64,000 bases of DNA from Ruminococcus sp. Phil11 (GTDB lineage Bacteria > Bacillota > Clostridia > Oscillospirales > Ruminococcaceae): NCBI GenBank assembly GCA_001940925.1, contig MSGZ01000032.1, positions 54,929-118,928 of the forward strand, read 5' to 3'. This document shows, one piece after another, positions 32,469-41,097 of the stretch. A program made the translations under genes and the position numbers. The number at the start of each line of letters is the position of its first letter. Position 1 is the first letter of the stretch. The notes beneath the pieces were generated by a model. The model ran no database searches. It was not told where the DNA came from and was given only the letters and a program-made list of their open reading frames with translations.

Positions 32469-33197
32469 TTACTTCCCAATTGCGTTGCGGAGTGCGCGGA
32501 GTTCTTCGGTGGTCAGGTCACGCCATTCGCCGGGCTTCAGCATTCCAAGCTTAACCGGCCCGATCGAAATTCTGCGCAGACGCGCCACTTCCAGCCCGAC
32601 GGCATCGCACATGCGGCGTACCTCGCGCTTTTTGCCCTCATGGATCGTCACGAGCAGCACGACGCGGTTCGGCTCCGTCACCTGCGTGACGATATTCGCC
32701 GGTGCGGTCTTGAATCCGTCGTCCAGCGTCACGCCCGCAGACATTTTCGTGAGCTGCTCCTCCGAAACAGGCGGCCGCACCGTCACGCGGTAGGTCTTTG
32801 CGACCTCTCTGGACGGATGCATAATGCCGTTTGCAAATGCGCCGTCATTGGTGAACAGCAGCAGGCCCTCGGAATTGCGGTCCAGCCGCCCGACCGGATA
32901 CACACGGGTATCAAGGCCGTCCAGCAGGTCGGTGACGCAGCGGCGTCCCTGCTCATCGGAAAGCGTCGTGACATAGCCGCGCGGCTTGTTCATCATGATA
33001 TAGCGGAATTCCTTTTTCTTCGGGATATAGACAGCCTCACCGCCGACAGTCAGCCGATCGGTCGGGAGTGCCTTGTCCCCCAGCTTCACCGGATGCCCGT
33101 TGCATTTGACCTTGCCCGCCGAGATCAGTGCCTCGGCCTTGCGGCGGGAGCAGTAGCCCGCATCCGAAAGAAGCTTTTGTACTCTGATTTTTTCCAT
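32469..33197 (-). CDS. rluB: Pseudouridine synthase, RluB/RsuA family
   Basis: 242 residues. An N-terminal S4 RNA-binding domain (RVQKLLSDAGYCSRRKAEAL) is followed by the catalytic domain with the active-site Asp in VGRLDRNSEGLLLFTNDG and the C-terminal motif EGKKREVRRMCDAVG. Members modify 23S rRNA (RluB, position 2605) or 16S rRNA (RsuA). The Firmicute genes next to ytfI/ytfJ homologues are generally RluB. It is the last gene of the DUF2953-gerW-rluB operon, 42 bases after gerW. Confidence 0.92.
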   Translation of the reverse strand: MEKIRVQKLLSDAGYCSRRKAEALISAGKVKCNGHPVKLGDKALPTDRLTVGGEAVYIPKKKEFRYIMMNKPRGYVTTLSDEQGRRCVTDLLDGLDTRVYPVGRLDRNSEGLLLFTNDGAFANGIMHPSREVAKTYRVTVRPPVSEEQLTKMSAGVTLDDGFKTAPANIVTQVTEPNRVVLLVTIHEGKKREVRRMCDAVGLEVARLRRISIGPVKLGMLKPGEWRDLTTEELRALRNAIGK

Positions 33198-33239
33198 TTT
33201 GTCTCCGTTCTTCGGGAAATTGAGATTGCCGTGCCGTTC

Positions 33240-33653
33240 TTATTCGATGACCTCGGTCTTGCCCTCGTTCTTGGCCTGTCTGCCCGCGAGGAACCCGGTG
33301 ACCTTGTCCATGACATCCGGCACCATGTTGATGAGTGCGTTCGGCGTGGAAGCATTGACGGAAAGCTGCAGCAGCTTGACGTCATTCGGCATAATGACAA
33401 GGAATGCGATCGGCGTGATCGTCACGCCTGCGCCGCCGCCGCCGCCGAACATATCCTTTGCGACCTTCGTCGGCAGATCGGAGCCGCCGGATGCAAAGCC
33501 GAAGGATACCTTCGAGATCGGAATGACGGTCGTGTCATTGCCGCACTGGATCGGCTGCCCGACGATCGTGTTGGCATCGACCATGCCGCGGATCTCGTCC
33601 ATTGTGACGCGCATGGTCTCGTGAACCGGATGCTCATTGCTGCGTTCGCTCAT
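33240..33653 (-). CDS. gerW: GerW (YtfJ) family protein
   Basis: 137 residues. The conserved order TVIPISKVSFGFASGG, then a Gly run GGGGGAG, then ITPIAFLVI is diagnostic of YtfJ/GerW. In Bacillus GerW is a sporulation protein required for spore germination with specific amino acids. In non-spore-forming or poorly sporulating Clostridia it persists with unknown role. AGGAGG precedes the ATG. It follows the DUF2953 gene, the same order as ytfI-ytfJ of Bacillus subtilis. Confidence 0.93.
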   Translation of the reverse strand: MSERSNEHPVHETMRVTMDEIRGMVDANTIVGQPIQCGNDTTVIPISKVSFGFASGGSDLPTKVAKDMFGGGGGAGVTITPIAFLVIMPNDVKLLQLSVNASTPNALINMVPDVMDKVTGFLAGRQAKNEGKTEVIE

Positions 33654-33704
33654 TGTGAATACCTCCTGAATATCAATTTCGGAATCATAGCCGTATTTTG
33701 TGAT

Positions 33705-34709
33705 TTATGCCTCGGCAGGGAGCGGCGCGGTTTCCTTCTCGCGCAGCTTTGCCTCTTTATCCTCTCTGCGGAACCGGCGGATCGTCCGCCACAGGAATTT
33801 GCCGCCGAGGATCAGTGCCAGCAGAAGCGCAGCCAGCGGAGATACCCGCAGCTCGCCCGAGGCACGGAATGTGATCGAATCATTGTAAAAATCCGCAAGG
33901 ATGCGGCATTCGTCTGCCTGAAAATCGACCCAGCACTGCAGCTGTCCGATGAAATTGAACACCGCCGCCGAGATCGCGCCGTAGCGTTCGGCGGTTTTCG
34001 CGGCATCGTCCGTGCCGATCGCGGCATAAAGTTTGATATGCCGGAAATGCAGATGCTTCGTCAGAAAACGCAGCGTGGGCGAGAGTGCCGCACAGGCGTC
34101 CTTTGCCAGCGCAAGCGCATCGGAGACGGAATGCGGTTTCAGCCGCTCAATGAATCCGCGGATGCCGCGCTTTTTCTTTTTCGGCGTATCTTCGCTGTTT
34201 TCGGTTTCTTCTGTATCTTCGCTGTCCGCCTGTTCCTCTGCGGCAGCCTGTTCGGCTTTCTTCGCTTCCTTTTTCCGGCGGCGTTCCTCGCGCTTTTCGC
34301 GCTTCTCACGTTTTTTCCGTTCCTTCGGGGATTCCTCCGCGAGGAACGGGTCATCGTCCGCCGGCTCCGCGGTGACTGTTTCCGGCTTCGGGACTGCCTC
34401 CGCAGCAGCGGGCTTCGGTTTTTCGTCCGCAGGCGGATGTGCCGGTTCTTCCGGCGCGTGCTCCTGCTGACCGGGCGGAGCCTCCGGCATCTGCTCCGGG
34501 GAAGGCGTTTCGCCCGCGGGAACATCCTCCGGCTTCGGCGGGGTCACGGGCGGGGCTTTTTCCTCGGATTCCTTATGAAAGAGCCGGAACCATGCGTAGT
34601 ACACGGAAACGCCCCATTTGCCCTCCGCGAAGAAGCCCCTGACGCGCACAGGCAGCAGCAGAATGACAGCAAGCACAAAGAGAATGGTCAGCAAAATCGT
34701 CCAGCCCAA
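33705..34709 (-). CDS. DUF2953 domain membrane protein (YtfI-like) with low-complexity insert
   Basis: 334 residues. A membrane helix at 1-22 (GWTILLTILFVLAVILLLPV) and a YYAWFRLFHK segment match the start of DUF2953. The C-terminal core (FNFIGQLQCWVDFQADECRI, then the FYNDSITFRASGELRVSPLA stretch and a helix) matches its end. Between them, about 50-190, is a Pro/Glu/Ala/Lys-rich insert including a long run of charged residues (KKREKREKREERRRKKEAKK). The neighbour gerW supports a YtfI role in spore-envelope or membrane function, but no activity is known. Confidence 0.85.
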   Translation of the reverse strand: MGWTILLTILFVLAVILLLPVRVRGFFAEGKWGVSVYYAWFRLFHKESEEKAPPVTPPKPEDVPAGETPSPEQMPEAPPGQQEHAPEEPAHPPADEKPKPAAAEAVPKPETVTAEPADDDPFLAEESPKERKKREKREKREERRRKKEAKKAEQAAAEEQADSEDTEETENSEDTPKKKKRGIRGFIERLKPHSVSDALALAKDACAALSPTLRFLTKHLHFRHIKLYAAIGTDDAAKTAERYGAISAAVFNFIGQLQCWVDFQADECRILADFYNDSITFRASGELRVSPLAALLLALILGGKFLWRTIRRFRREDKEAKLREKETAPLPAEA

Positions 34710-34754
34710 GCCTGTTCACCGCCTTTCGGATCCGTCCTGAAAATATACAGATTT

Positions 34755-34783
34755 ATTATAACACAATTTACGGAAAAATTCAA
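34755..34783 (-). promoter_or_regulatory. Promoter of the DUF2953-gerW-rluB operon
   Basis: On the minus strand, TTGAAT (34778-34783) and TATAAT (34755-34760) are separated by 17 bases. Confidence 0.7.
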
Positions 34784-34845
34784 TGGGTACAATTCATAAA
34801 ATTGCGGAAGGATGCGCCTGTGAGATATCACGCGGCATCTCCCGA

Positions 34846-34882
34846 TAAAAAAGGACGCCGACCGATCGTCAGCGTCCTTTTG
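34846..34882 (-). terminator. Intrinsic terminator of the GH74 gene
   Basis: On the minus strand, AAAAGGACGCTGAC pairs with GTCGGCGTCCTTTT around GATCG, ending in a run of T. It closely resembles the terminator at 40348-40392. Confidence 0.85.
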
Positions 34883-34912
34883 TGATTCACAGTATCGCTT
34901 TTGGCAGCCGTT

Positions 34913-37585
34913 TTACTTCCCTGCGAGATCGGCAGCCGTGATCTGCTTGGCGATGTAGCGCAGGATCATGGTCGCATCCTCCGCACGGACAAAGCCGTCA
35001 TGCGTGACGTCCGCAGCCTTCTTGCCGCTGTCGGTGATTACCGCGCCGGTGTCCTCGACCGCAAATCTGCTGATGAGCACGCAGTCCGAAACATCGACCT
35101 TCGTATCACTGTTCGCATCGCCCCAGATGATATCCGATGCCGGTGCAGCAGTCGTTGTCTTTGCCTGCGCCGTCGTGGTCTTAGCGGGGGTCGTGCCCGG
35201 TGCCGCGCTGCTGTTCGTGACCTCGCCGTAGACGATGCCGCAGCCGACCGTAGACATATACACCTTGCCGAACTGACTCATGTCACCGACAAGGAAATTG
35301 CCGTTGCCGGTGCCGCCGTAGAGATGCTCCGTGTTGATGCAGACCCACGATTTGCCCGCATCAGTCGAGCGGTAAATGCCCTCGGGGTCGCTTTCCAGCG
35401 GCTTGCCGTACATATACAGCGTGTTGACGCCGCCGGTCTTTTCCGGTGCGCCGTAGCCGACGGTCTTGCAGTAGCTGACGCCGTCGATCTTCTCCACTGT
35501 GACCTTGCCGCTCCTGACGGATGCATGATACAGGCCGTACCAGCCGCCGCCGAGGATCAGCTCGCCCTTGCCGAGATATGCGATGCGTCCGGCGCTGTCG
35601 CACTGGTCGTACATGCAGATATCGGTCGAGGTGAAGGTCTTGCCGCCGTCGGTGCTGACGCAGAACTTATACTGCGCATCTTCAGCGGTCGGCGCATCCT
35701 TGGAATAATGCCACGAGGAGTTGAAATAGGTCGCGTAGGCATAAACGGTATTCGGGTCATCCGGCTCGATCAGCAGCATGGTCGGCTTGGAGCCGTACTG
35801 CGACGGGATGCCCGCGCACTTGTTCCATGTGCCGCCGAAATCGTCGCTGTAGGAGACATCGCCGCTGTCCTTGCTCGTGTTGAAGATGCGGTATTTTCCG
35901 CTGCCGATCTGCGCGATCGCAGCCTTGCCGCCCTTTGCAGCGGGGGTCATGCCCTTCCATGTCTTGCCGCGGTCAAGCGTATAATACGCAGCAGCGGTGT
36001 TGTTGGTATCGCCCTCTGCGATGCGCACCCAGACGTCCGTATTCTGCGGGCAGACCGCGATCGCGGAGGTACTGCCCATGTTCGGCTGATACTGTTCGCC
36101 GACAACGTCCACAGCGGTATGGCGGAAGCCGTCGTAGTCACCGATCGCGGAGAGGTTCAGGCCGTCCGGCGTGGAAGCAAAGTCCAGTGCCACGACCTCC
36201 TCGATGCCGTTCGGGTGGAAGGTGAACTTCGGGATCTTCTCTGCGTCGGTGCTCCAGAGGTTCTCGCAGATAAAGACGCCGTTGCCGGAGGTGATGAACA
36301 TTCTGTCCGGGTTGCGCGGGTCTGTGACGACCGTGCCCGACCAGTGGATCGCCTTTTCGCGGATCCACGAGAAGCCGCCGTCCTGCAGATACTCCGCGAC
36401 GAGCGGGCCGCCCCAGCCGTTCTGCTTGCCGGGCGTGATGTTCTCCCATGTTTTGCCGCCGTCAAGCGAACGGTAATACTGGTCGCCCCAGCAGGCACCG
36501 TGCTCATCGGTCCATGCTTCCCAGAGCTGATCCTCCCACTTGCCGCAGGTGCCCGCGATCAGATGATCGGGGTTCGCGGGATCCGCCCAGACGGAGCCGA
36601 AGCCGCGCGTACTTTCGAGCAGCTGCGTGACCTTGCCGGTTTTCGGGGAATAGCGGTATGCGCCGCCGGATGTGCCGTTGAACGCGAGCCCCGCGATATA
36701 GGAGATCAGCAGGTCACCGTTCGCGTCCAGATTGATGCGGGACGGGAACACATCCGTCGGCAGGTCCGCGGACAGTGCCGAGAACTTGTCATCGCTGACA
36801 TTTGCCGCATGGACATTGACAACGCCCTTTGCGGAGGTCGCCACATAGACCTTGCCGCCGGAGACCGCGATCGCCGCGACGCCGTTCTGATTGTTGTAGG
36901 CATCGTCCGTGACGGAGCGCGCGATGTTCTCCGTCCATGTCGGCCACTTGGTCGTCTTGCCGAACAGCCCGAGTGCGTCGTAGCTTTCGACAGGCTTCCA
37001 AGTCTCGCCGCCGTCGGTCGATTTGATCAGCGCGGATTTTCCGCAGGCAACGTCGCCGCCGGCATAGATGATCTTCGGATCGTCCGGATCGACGGCAATG
37101 GATTCGCCGCACTGTCTGCCGTCGCCGTTGCCCATGACCTTGATCTCGTCCGAGATATCGAATTCGCGGAAGGTCTTTCCGCCGTCGGTCGTTTTGAACA
37201 CCACGGTTTTCTCATTGGAAAAATACGCGCATCCGCAGAGGAAATAGACCGTGTTGTCGTCGGTCGGGTCGATCGCCATCGCATCCACCGAGAGCAGACC
37301 GCGGTCTGCATCATTGATGAATCCGAGCAGCTGGACCCATTCTTCCTTGTCGTAGTCGTACTTGTAGGCGCCGCCGACGTCTGTCCGTGCATACATGACC
37401 TGCTTTCCGGTCACAATACCGGAGACGAATCCGCCGCCGCCGATGCGAAGTGTACCCCATGTCATAGCATTAGAAAGGTCTGCGGTCGCAGCCGTCACAT
37501 GCAGCACGGAATACGGTACAGATGTTCCGAGCAGCGCAAGTGCCGACAGCAGCGCAAGACTGTGTCTCAGTTTGTTGGCTTTCAT
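34913..37585 (-). CDS. Secreted GH74 xyloglucanase with dockerin
   Basis: 890 residues. A signal peptide (to about 35) is followed by the paired seven-blade propellers of GH74, with many BNR/Asp-box turns (STDGGKTF, KSTDGGETW, SLDGGKTW). The two catalytic Asp match family positions: D69 in ARTDVGGAYKY and D483 in IGDYDGFRH. A short Thr/Ala linker (AKTTTAQAKTTTAAPAS) leads to a dockerin with loops DANSDTKVDVSD and DVTHDGFVRAED. GH74 enzymes are endo- or exo-xyloglucanases. The start before MKANKLRHSL has an AGGGGG site; an upstream in-frame ATG at 37708 would precede the signal peptide. The gene has its own promoter and terminator. Confidence 0.95.
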   Translation of the reverse strand: MKANKLRHSLALLSALALLGTSVPYSVLHVTAATADLSNAMTWGTLRIGGGGFVSGIVTGKQVMYARTDVGGAYKYDYDKEEWVQLLGFINDADRGLLSVDAMAIDPTDDNTVYFLCGCAYFSNEKTVVFKTTDGGKTFREFDISDEIKVMGNGDGRQCGESIAVDPDDPKIIYAGGDVACGKSALIKSTDGGETWKPVESYDALGLFGKTTKWPTWTENIARSVTDDAYNNQNGVAAIAVSGGKVYVATSAKGVVNVHAANVSDDKFSALSADLPTDVFPSRINLDANGDLLISYIAGLAFNGTSGGAYRYSPKTGKVTQLLESTRGFGSVWADPANPDHLIAGTCGKWEDQLWEAWTDEHGACWGDQYYRSLDGGKTWENITPGKQNGWGGPLVAEYLQDGGFSWIREKAIHWSGTVVTDPRNPDRMFITSGNGVFICENLWSTDAEKIPKFTFHPNGIEEVVALDFASTPDGLNLSAIGDYDGFRHTAVDVVGEQYQPNMGSTSAIAVCPQNTDVWVRIAEGDTNNTAAAYYTLDRGKTWKGMTPAAKGGKAAIAQIGSGKYRIFNTSKDSGDVSYSDDFGGTWNKCAGIPSQYGSKPTMLLIEPDDPNTVYAYATYFNSSWHYSKDAPTAEDAQYKFCVSTDGGKTFTSTDICMYDQCDSAGRIAYLGKGELILGGGWYGLYHASVRSGKVTVEKIDGVSYCKTVGYGAPEKTGGVNTLYMYGKPLESDPEGIYRSTDAGKSWVCINTEHLYGGTGNGNFLVGDMSQFGKVYMSTVGCGIVYGEVTNSSAAPGTTPAKTTTAQAKTTTAAPASDIIWGDANSDTKVDVSDCVLISRFAVEDTGAVITDSGKKAADVTHDGFVRAEDATMILRYIAKQITAADLAGK

Positions 37586-37657
37586 ATTCGGTTGCCCCCT
37601 AAATATATTATAATTTACCCGTAACGGACGCAGCTCTCCGTTTCTGCATCCATTCGT

Positions 37658-37686
37658 ATTATAACACAGCAAAAACCGGAATACAA
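37658..37686 (-). promoter_or_regulatory. Promoter of the GH74 gene
   Basis: On the minus strand, TTGTAT (37681-37686) and TATAAT (37658-37663) are separated by 17 bases. Confidence 0.65.
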
Positions 37687-37897
37687 TGTCAGATTCCGCC
37701 CGCTGCATGTAGTATTCTCACATATTTTCCGCTGTCCGTATGCAAATGTGAAGAATGTGTTTCCGTACCTTTAACGCCCTTTTTTGGCAGTTTTCATACG
37801 GTTTTCACATTGCAGGGTATAATTAAGGCATAGGGCAAAGGAAATACGGGCTGCACAGAAAACGGCAGCCGTGCAATATGAGAAAGAGGTGCTCAGA

Positions 37898-39478
37898 ATG
37901 TTTGAACATGATGATAACAAGTTCGATTTCGGCAGGACGCAGGAAATTGAAAATGATCCGGTCGAAAGACTGATGCGGCAGCCGGAGGAGACGGCACAGT
38001 CCGTCAGCGGCAGCTATTATTCCCCGAGAAGCGGCGAATCCGGCGGCGGATACATTCCCCCGACCGGCGGTTATTCCGACGGCAGCGAGCCGCCGAAGAA
38101 AAAGCCGCACAAGGGCCTGAAGGCTCTGGCACTGTTCGCGGGCGTCGCGTTTGTCGCCTATGCTTCGATCCAGTGCTATCAGTACGCGACCGAAAATCCG
38201 TCGATCCGCTCCTTCCTCGGCCGGCAGAACAGCGCAGTCTCCGAGGACGCAGATGCCCGTCCGGATTCCGATGCGGACAGCAGCGCGAAGGAGAATGCGG
38301 ATGCCTCCGATACTTCTTCCTCGAAGGCGGAGCCGATGAGCTTCTTTGAGCTGACCGCGCGCAAGGACGCAATGACCATTCCGGAGATCGTCAAGAAGGT
38401 GACCCCGGCAACAGTCGGCGTTTCCTCGACCTTCCTGCTCGAGGGACGGCAGCAGATGACCTACGATCCGTTCAGCATCTTCGGCTTCGGCGGCTTCGGC
38501 CAGCAGCAGACGCCGGACCGCGAGCTCACCGGCACCGGCACCGGCATCATCATGCGGGACAATAAGGACGGTTCCTATTATATCATTACGAACGCGCATG
38601 TCATTTACGATTCCAGCGAAGAATACAACATGGGTCTTGCGAAGAAGGTACAGGTCGTCCTGAACCCCGACTATTACCCGAATGCTTCCGAAAGCGGCAT
38701 CGAAGCAGAGGTCAAGGGCTACGACACCGCAGAGGATATCGCCGTTCTGAAGGTCAAGACCGATGAAAAGCTGACGGTCGCTGAATTCGGCGACAGCAAC
38801 GATCTGGAGGTCGGTGAATTCGTCGTCGCGATCGGCAACCCGCTCGGATTTGAGCTGTTCGGTTCCGTCACGACCGGTATCGTCTCCGCACTCGACCGTG
38901 AGGTCACGATCAGAGACCAGTCCATGCGCCTGATCCAGACCGATACCGCGATCAATGCCGGCAACTCCGGCGGCCCGCTGATCAACTGCTACGGCCAGGT
39001 CATCGGCATCAACTCCTCGAAGATCAGCAGCAATTATTACAGCAATGAGGCTTCCGTCGAAGGTCTGTGCTTCGCGATCCCGATGACCCACGCACAGAAG
39101 GTCATCAACGACCTCATCAATTACGGTTATGTCACCGGTCCGCAGATCGGCATTACGCAGTCAGAGGATGTGGACGAGTCCATTGCACAGCGCTTCGGTC
39201 TGCCGGTCGGCGTGTACGTCAAGGGCATTGAAAAGGGCAGCGCAGCGGATAGAGCAGGCCTGCAGGTCGGCGATATCATCACCGCGATCGACGATGTGAC
39301 CGTCAAGGATACCGACGGGCTCGCCGCGGAAAAGGATAAGCATGAGGCAGGCGACACGGTCACGCTGACCGTGATCCGTCAGGGCAACGAGCTGAAGATC
39401 CCGGTCACGCTGACCATGAATGCACCGGCAGGCGGTGCTGCGGAACAGGCAGCAGATCAGGAAGAAAACGAAGACTGA
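37898..39478 (+). CDS. HtrA/DegP-like membrane-anchored serine protease
   Basis: 526 residues. A ~70-residue cytoplasmic region rich in Ser, Gly and Pro (motif GGGYIPPTGGYSDG) precedes one membrane helix (about 73-92) and an acidic linker. The S1C protease domain follows with the triad H234 (ITNAHVI), D280 (DTAEDIAVLK) and S357 (NAGNSGGPL). One PDZ domain (about 425-505) closes the protein. This is the usual Firmicute HtrA layout for surface protein quality control. AGAGGTG precedes ATG 37898. A TATAAT at 37818 is present but no good -35 is at the right distance, so its promoter may use another factor. Confidence 0.93.
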   Translation: MFEHDDNKFDFGRTQEIENDPVERLMRQPEETAQSVSGSYYSPRSGESGGGYIPPTGGYSDGSEPPKKKPHKGLKALALFAGVAFVAYASIQCYQYATENPSIRSFLGRQNSAVSEDADARPDSDADSSAKENADASDTSSSKAEPMSFFELTARKDAMTIPEIVKKVTPATVGVSSTFLLEGRQQMTYDPFSIFGFGGFGQQQTPDRELTGTGTGIIMRDNKDGSYYIITNAHVIYDSSEEYNMGLAKKVQVVLNPDYYPNASESGIEAEVKGYDTAEDIAVLKVKTDEKLTVAEFGDSNDLEVGEFVVAIGNPLGFELFGSVTTGIVSALDREVTIRDQSMRLIQTDTAINAGNSGGPLINCYGQVIGINSSKISSNYYSNEASVEGLCFAIPMTHAQKVINDLINYGYVTGPQIGITQSEDVDESIAQRFGLPVGVYVKGIEKGSAADRAGLQVGDIITAIDDVTVKDTDGLAAEKDKHEAGDTVTLTVIRQGNELKIPVTLTMNAPAGGAAEQAADQEENED

Positions 39479-39502
39479 CAGATATCCTTTCTGAAACAAT
39501 AT

Positions 39503-39546
39503 GAAGCAGGCGTCCCGTGCAGAAATGTGCGGGATGCCTGCTTTTG
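39503..39546 (+). terminator. Intrinsic terminator of htrA
   Basis: AAGCAGGC-TCCCG-CA pairs with TG-CGGGA-GCCTGCTT around AGAAA, followed by TTGTAC. Confidence 0.8.
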
Positions 39547-39586
39547 TACAGATTGTATTTTTTGTCCGAAATTGTCATACCGGCAC

Positions 39587-39615
39587 TTGACAAACCGCAC
39601 GGAATATGGTAGACT
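39587..39615 (+). promoter_or_regulatory. Promoter of the TetR gene
   Basis: TTGACA (39587-39592) and TAGACT (39610-39615) are separated by 17 bases. Confidence 0.75.
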
Positions 39616-39629
39616 AATCCTATAAGGCG

Positions 39630-39646
39630 TGATAGCCGGACTATCA
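39630..39646 (+). promoter_or_regulatory. Probable TetR operator
   Basis: TGATAG-CCGGA-CTATCA is a perfect six-base inverted repeat about 15 bases after the -10. A half-copy (CTATCA) recurs at about 39662. The position fits autorepression. Confidence 0.5.
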
Positions 39647-39689
39647 TCTCTGAGATGCAGTCTATCATTTTTTACGGGAGGCTTGTCAG

Positions 39690-40346
39690 GTGGAAAAACA
39701 ACATACACACGAAACTCTGAAAACAAAACGAATCGGCCGGGCTGTGGAAATCAGTGCCGACATGTTTCTGAAACGCGGCATCGAAACGGTTAAAATGACG
39801 GACATTGCGGATGCCTGCGGCGTGGGCGTCGCAACGCTGTACTGCTACTTCGGCACCAAAACCGCGATCACGATCGCAGCCATGACCTACCTCTGGACAG
39901 ATCTGAAGGAAAAGTTCCGCGGCGTGTTCGAGTCACATGCATTTCTCAGCCAGACCGGCAGCAAGCGGATCTACGATCTGATGAAGATGTATCTGCAGCT
40001 GTTCGACAAGCACCCGGATTTCATGCGGCTGCTCGGCGAATTTGATCTGATGCTGATCCGCGAGGAGGTGCCGAAGGCGGCGCTTTACGATTACGAGCGC
40101 TCGGTCATCAATTTTTATCCGATCGTCGCGGCGTCCTATGAGGCGGGCGTCAAGGACGGCACCGTGCGCAGCGACATTGATTTCCAGCTGTTCTATCTGA
40201 CCTTTGCGCATTCGATGATGGAGCTCTGCAAGAAGATCCTGCGCGGAGACCTGCTCCCCTCGGACGATTTCGCAGAGGGCAAAACCGAGCTGAACATGCT
40301 CATCGACATGGCAATGTCGTATCTGAAAACGCCCGAAGCAAACTGA
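39690..40346 (+). CDS. TetR/AcrR family transcriptional regulator
   Basis: 218 residues from a GTG start with GGGAGG upstream. The HTH is typical (DMFLKRGIETVKMTDIADAC, then GVGVATLYCYFGTKTAITIA). The ligand-binding domain is helical with no identifiable effector. No exporter gene is adjacent: the next gene on the right is plsY in convergent orientation and htrA lies upstream. The target is therefore unclear apart from its own promoter. It has its own promoter with a putative operator. Confidence 0.9.
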   Translation: MEKQHTHETLKTKRIGRAVEISADMFLKRGIETVKMTDIADACGVGVATLYCYFGTKTAITIAAMTYLWTDLKEKFRGVFESHAFLSQTGSKRIYDLMKMYLQLFDKHPDFMRLLGEFDLMLIREEVPKAALYDYERSVINFYPIVAASYEAGVKDGTVRSDIDFQLFYLTFAHSMMELCKKILRGDLLPSDDFAEGKTELNMLIDMAMSYLKTPEAN

Positions 40347-40347
40347 A

Positions 40348-40392
40348 CAAAAAGGACGCTGATTGTCGTATCAGCGTCCTTTTGTTTTTTCG
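40348..40392 (+). terminator. Bidirectional terminator between tetR and plsY
   Basis: AAAAGGACGCTGAT pairs with ATCAGCGTCCTTTT around TGTCGT, with GTTTTTT on the plus side and a TTTTTGTTC run on the minus side. Confidence 0.88.
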
Positions 40393-40437
40393 GTTATTCT
40401 TCTGCATCGGGAGAAGCCCCGGTCAGCGGCGTGTATG

Positions 40438-41097
40438 TCATTGCTCAGGCGCACGCTGCTCATTGTCTCCGGAGGGATCCTCCGGCTTGTTCTTGATGAG
40501 CTTCTTTCCGAGCGGGATCTCCGTGCCGTTCCGGATGCGTTTGATATTCTGGATATGCTTGATAACGATGATCACGCTGACCGCCGTGATCGCGGCAGAT
40601 TCCAGCAGATCACCCGTGCGCACGAAATGCCAGACCGGTATCAGCACCGCACAGGCCAGTGTCGCCAGCGCGATATAGCGCGTGGTGAACAGCAGGATAC
40701 CCAGCACCGCGATACACGCAAGAAACATGCGCCAGTCCACCGCCAGCGAAAAGCCCAGCAGCGAGGCAAAGCCCTTGCCGCCCCGGAACTGCATCCAGAA
40801 CGGGAACATGTGCCCGAGAATCACCGCGATGCCGGTCAGCACGGGAACATGCGCGCATTCCGCCGGAAGCGGGATCACATGCAGCAGCAGGAATACCGGC
40901 AGAAACGCTTTCAGGATATCCGCCAGTGCAGTCGCTGCCGCCGCGCCCTTGCCCATCGTCACCAGCGCATTTGATGCACCCGCATTGCCGGAGCCCTTTT
41001 TCCGGATATCAAAGCCCTTGCATCTTGCGATGATCGCCGCCGTATTCAGATTGCCGATCAGATACCCCGCGGGTATCCAGAGCCAGTGTAAACTCAT
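40438..41097 (-). CDS. plsY: Glycerol-3-phosphate acyltransferase PlsY
   Basis: 219 residues with about five membrane helices. All three PlsY motifs are present: KKGSGNAGASN near residue 35, GHMFPFWMQFRGGKG near 97, and IKHIQNIKRIRNGTE near 185. PlsY transfers the acyl group from acyl-phosphate to glycerol 3-phosphate, the first step of phospholipid synthesis. The C-terminal KPEDPSGDNEQRAPEQ is a short acidic addition. Its start overlaps the stop of the large GGDEF/EAL gene by four bases, an unexpected cotranscription of lipid synthesis with a signalling protein. Confidence 0.95.
   Translation of the reverse strand: MSLHWLWIPAGYLIGNLNTAAIIARCKGFDIRKKGSGNAGASNALVTMGKGAAAATALADILKAFLPVFLLLHVIPLPAECAHVPVLTGIAVILGHMFPFWMQFRGGKGFASLLGFSLAVDWRMFLACIAVLGILLFTTRYIALATLACAVLIPVWHFVRTGDLLESAAITAVSVIIVIKHIQNIKRIRNGTEIPLGKKLIKNKPEDPSGDNEQRAPEQ

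Noticed and set aside
32340..34799. 819-codon open frame on the plus strand
   Set aside because: Antisense to rluB, gerW and the DUF2953 gene, all of which are recognisable.
34901..37624. 907-codon open frame on the plus strand
   Set aside because: Antisense shadow of the GH74 gene; low-complexity Asp/Arg/Val composition and no ribosome site.
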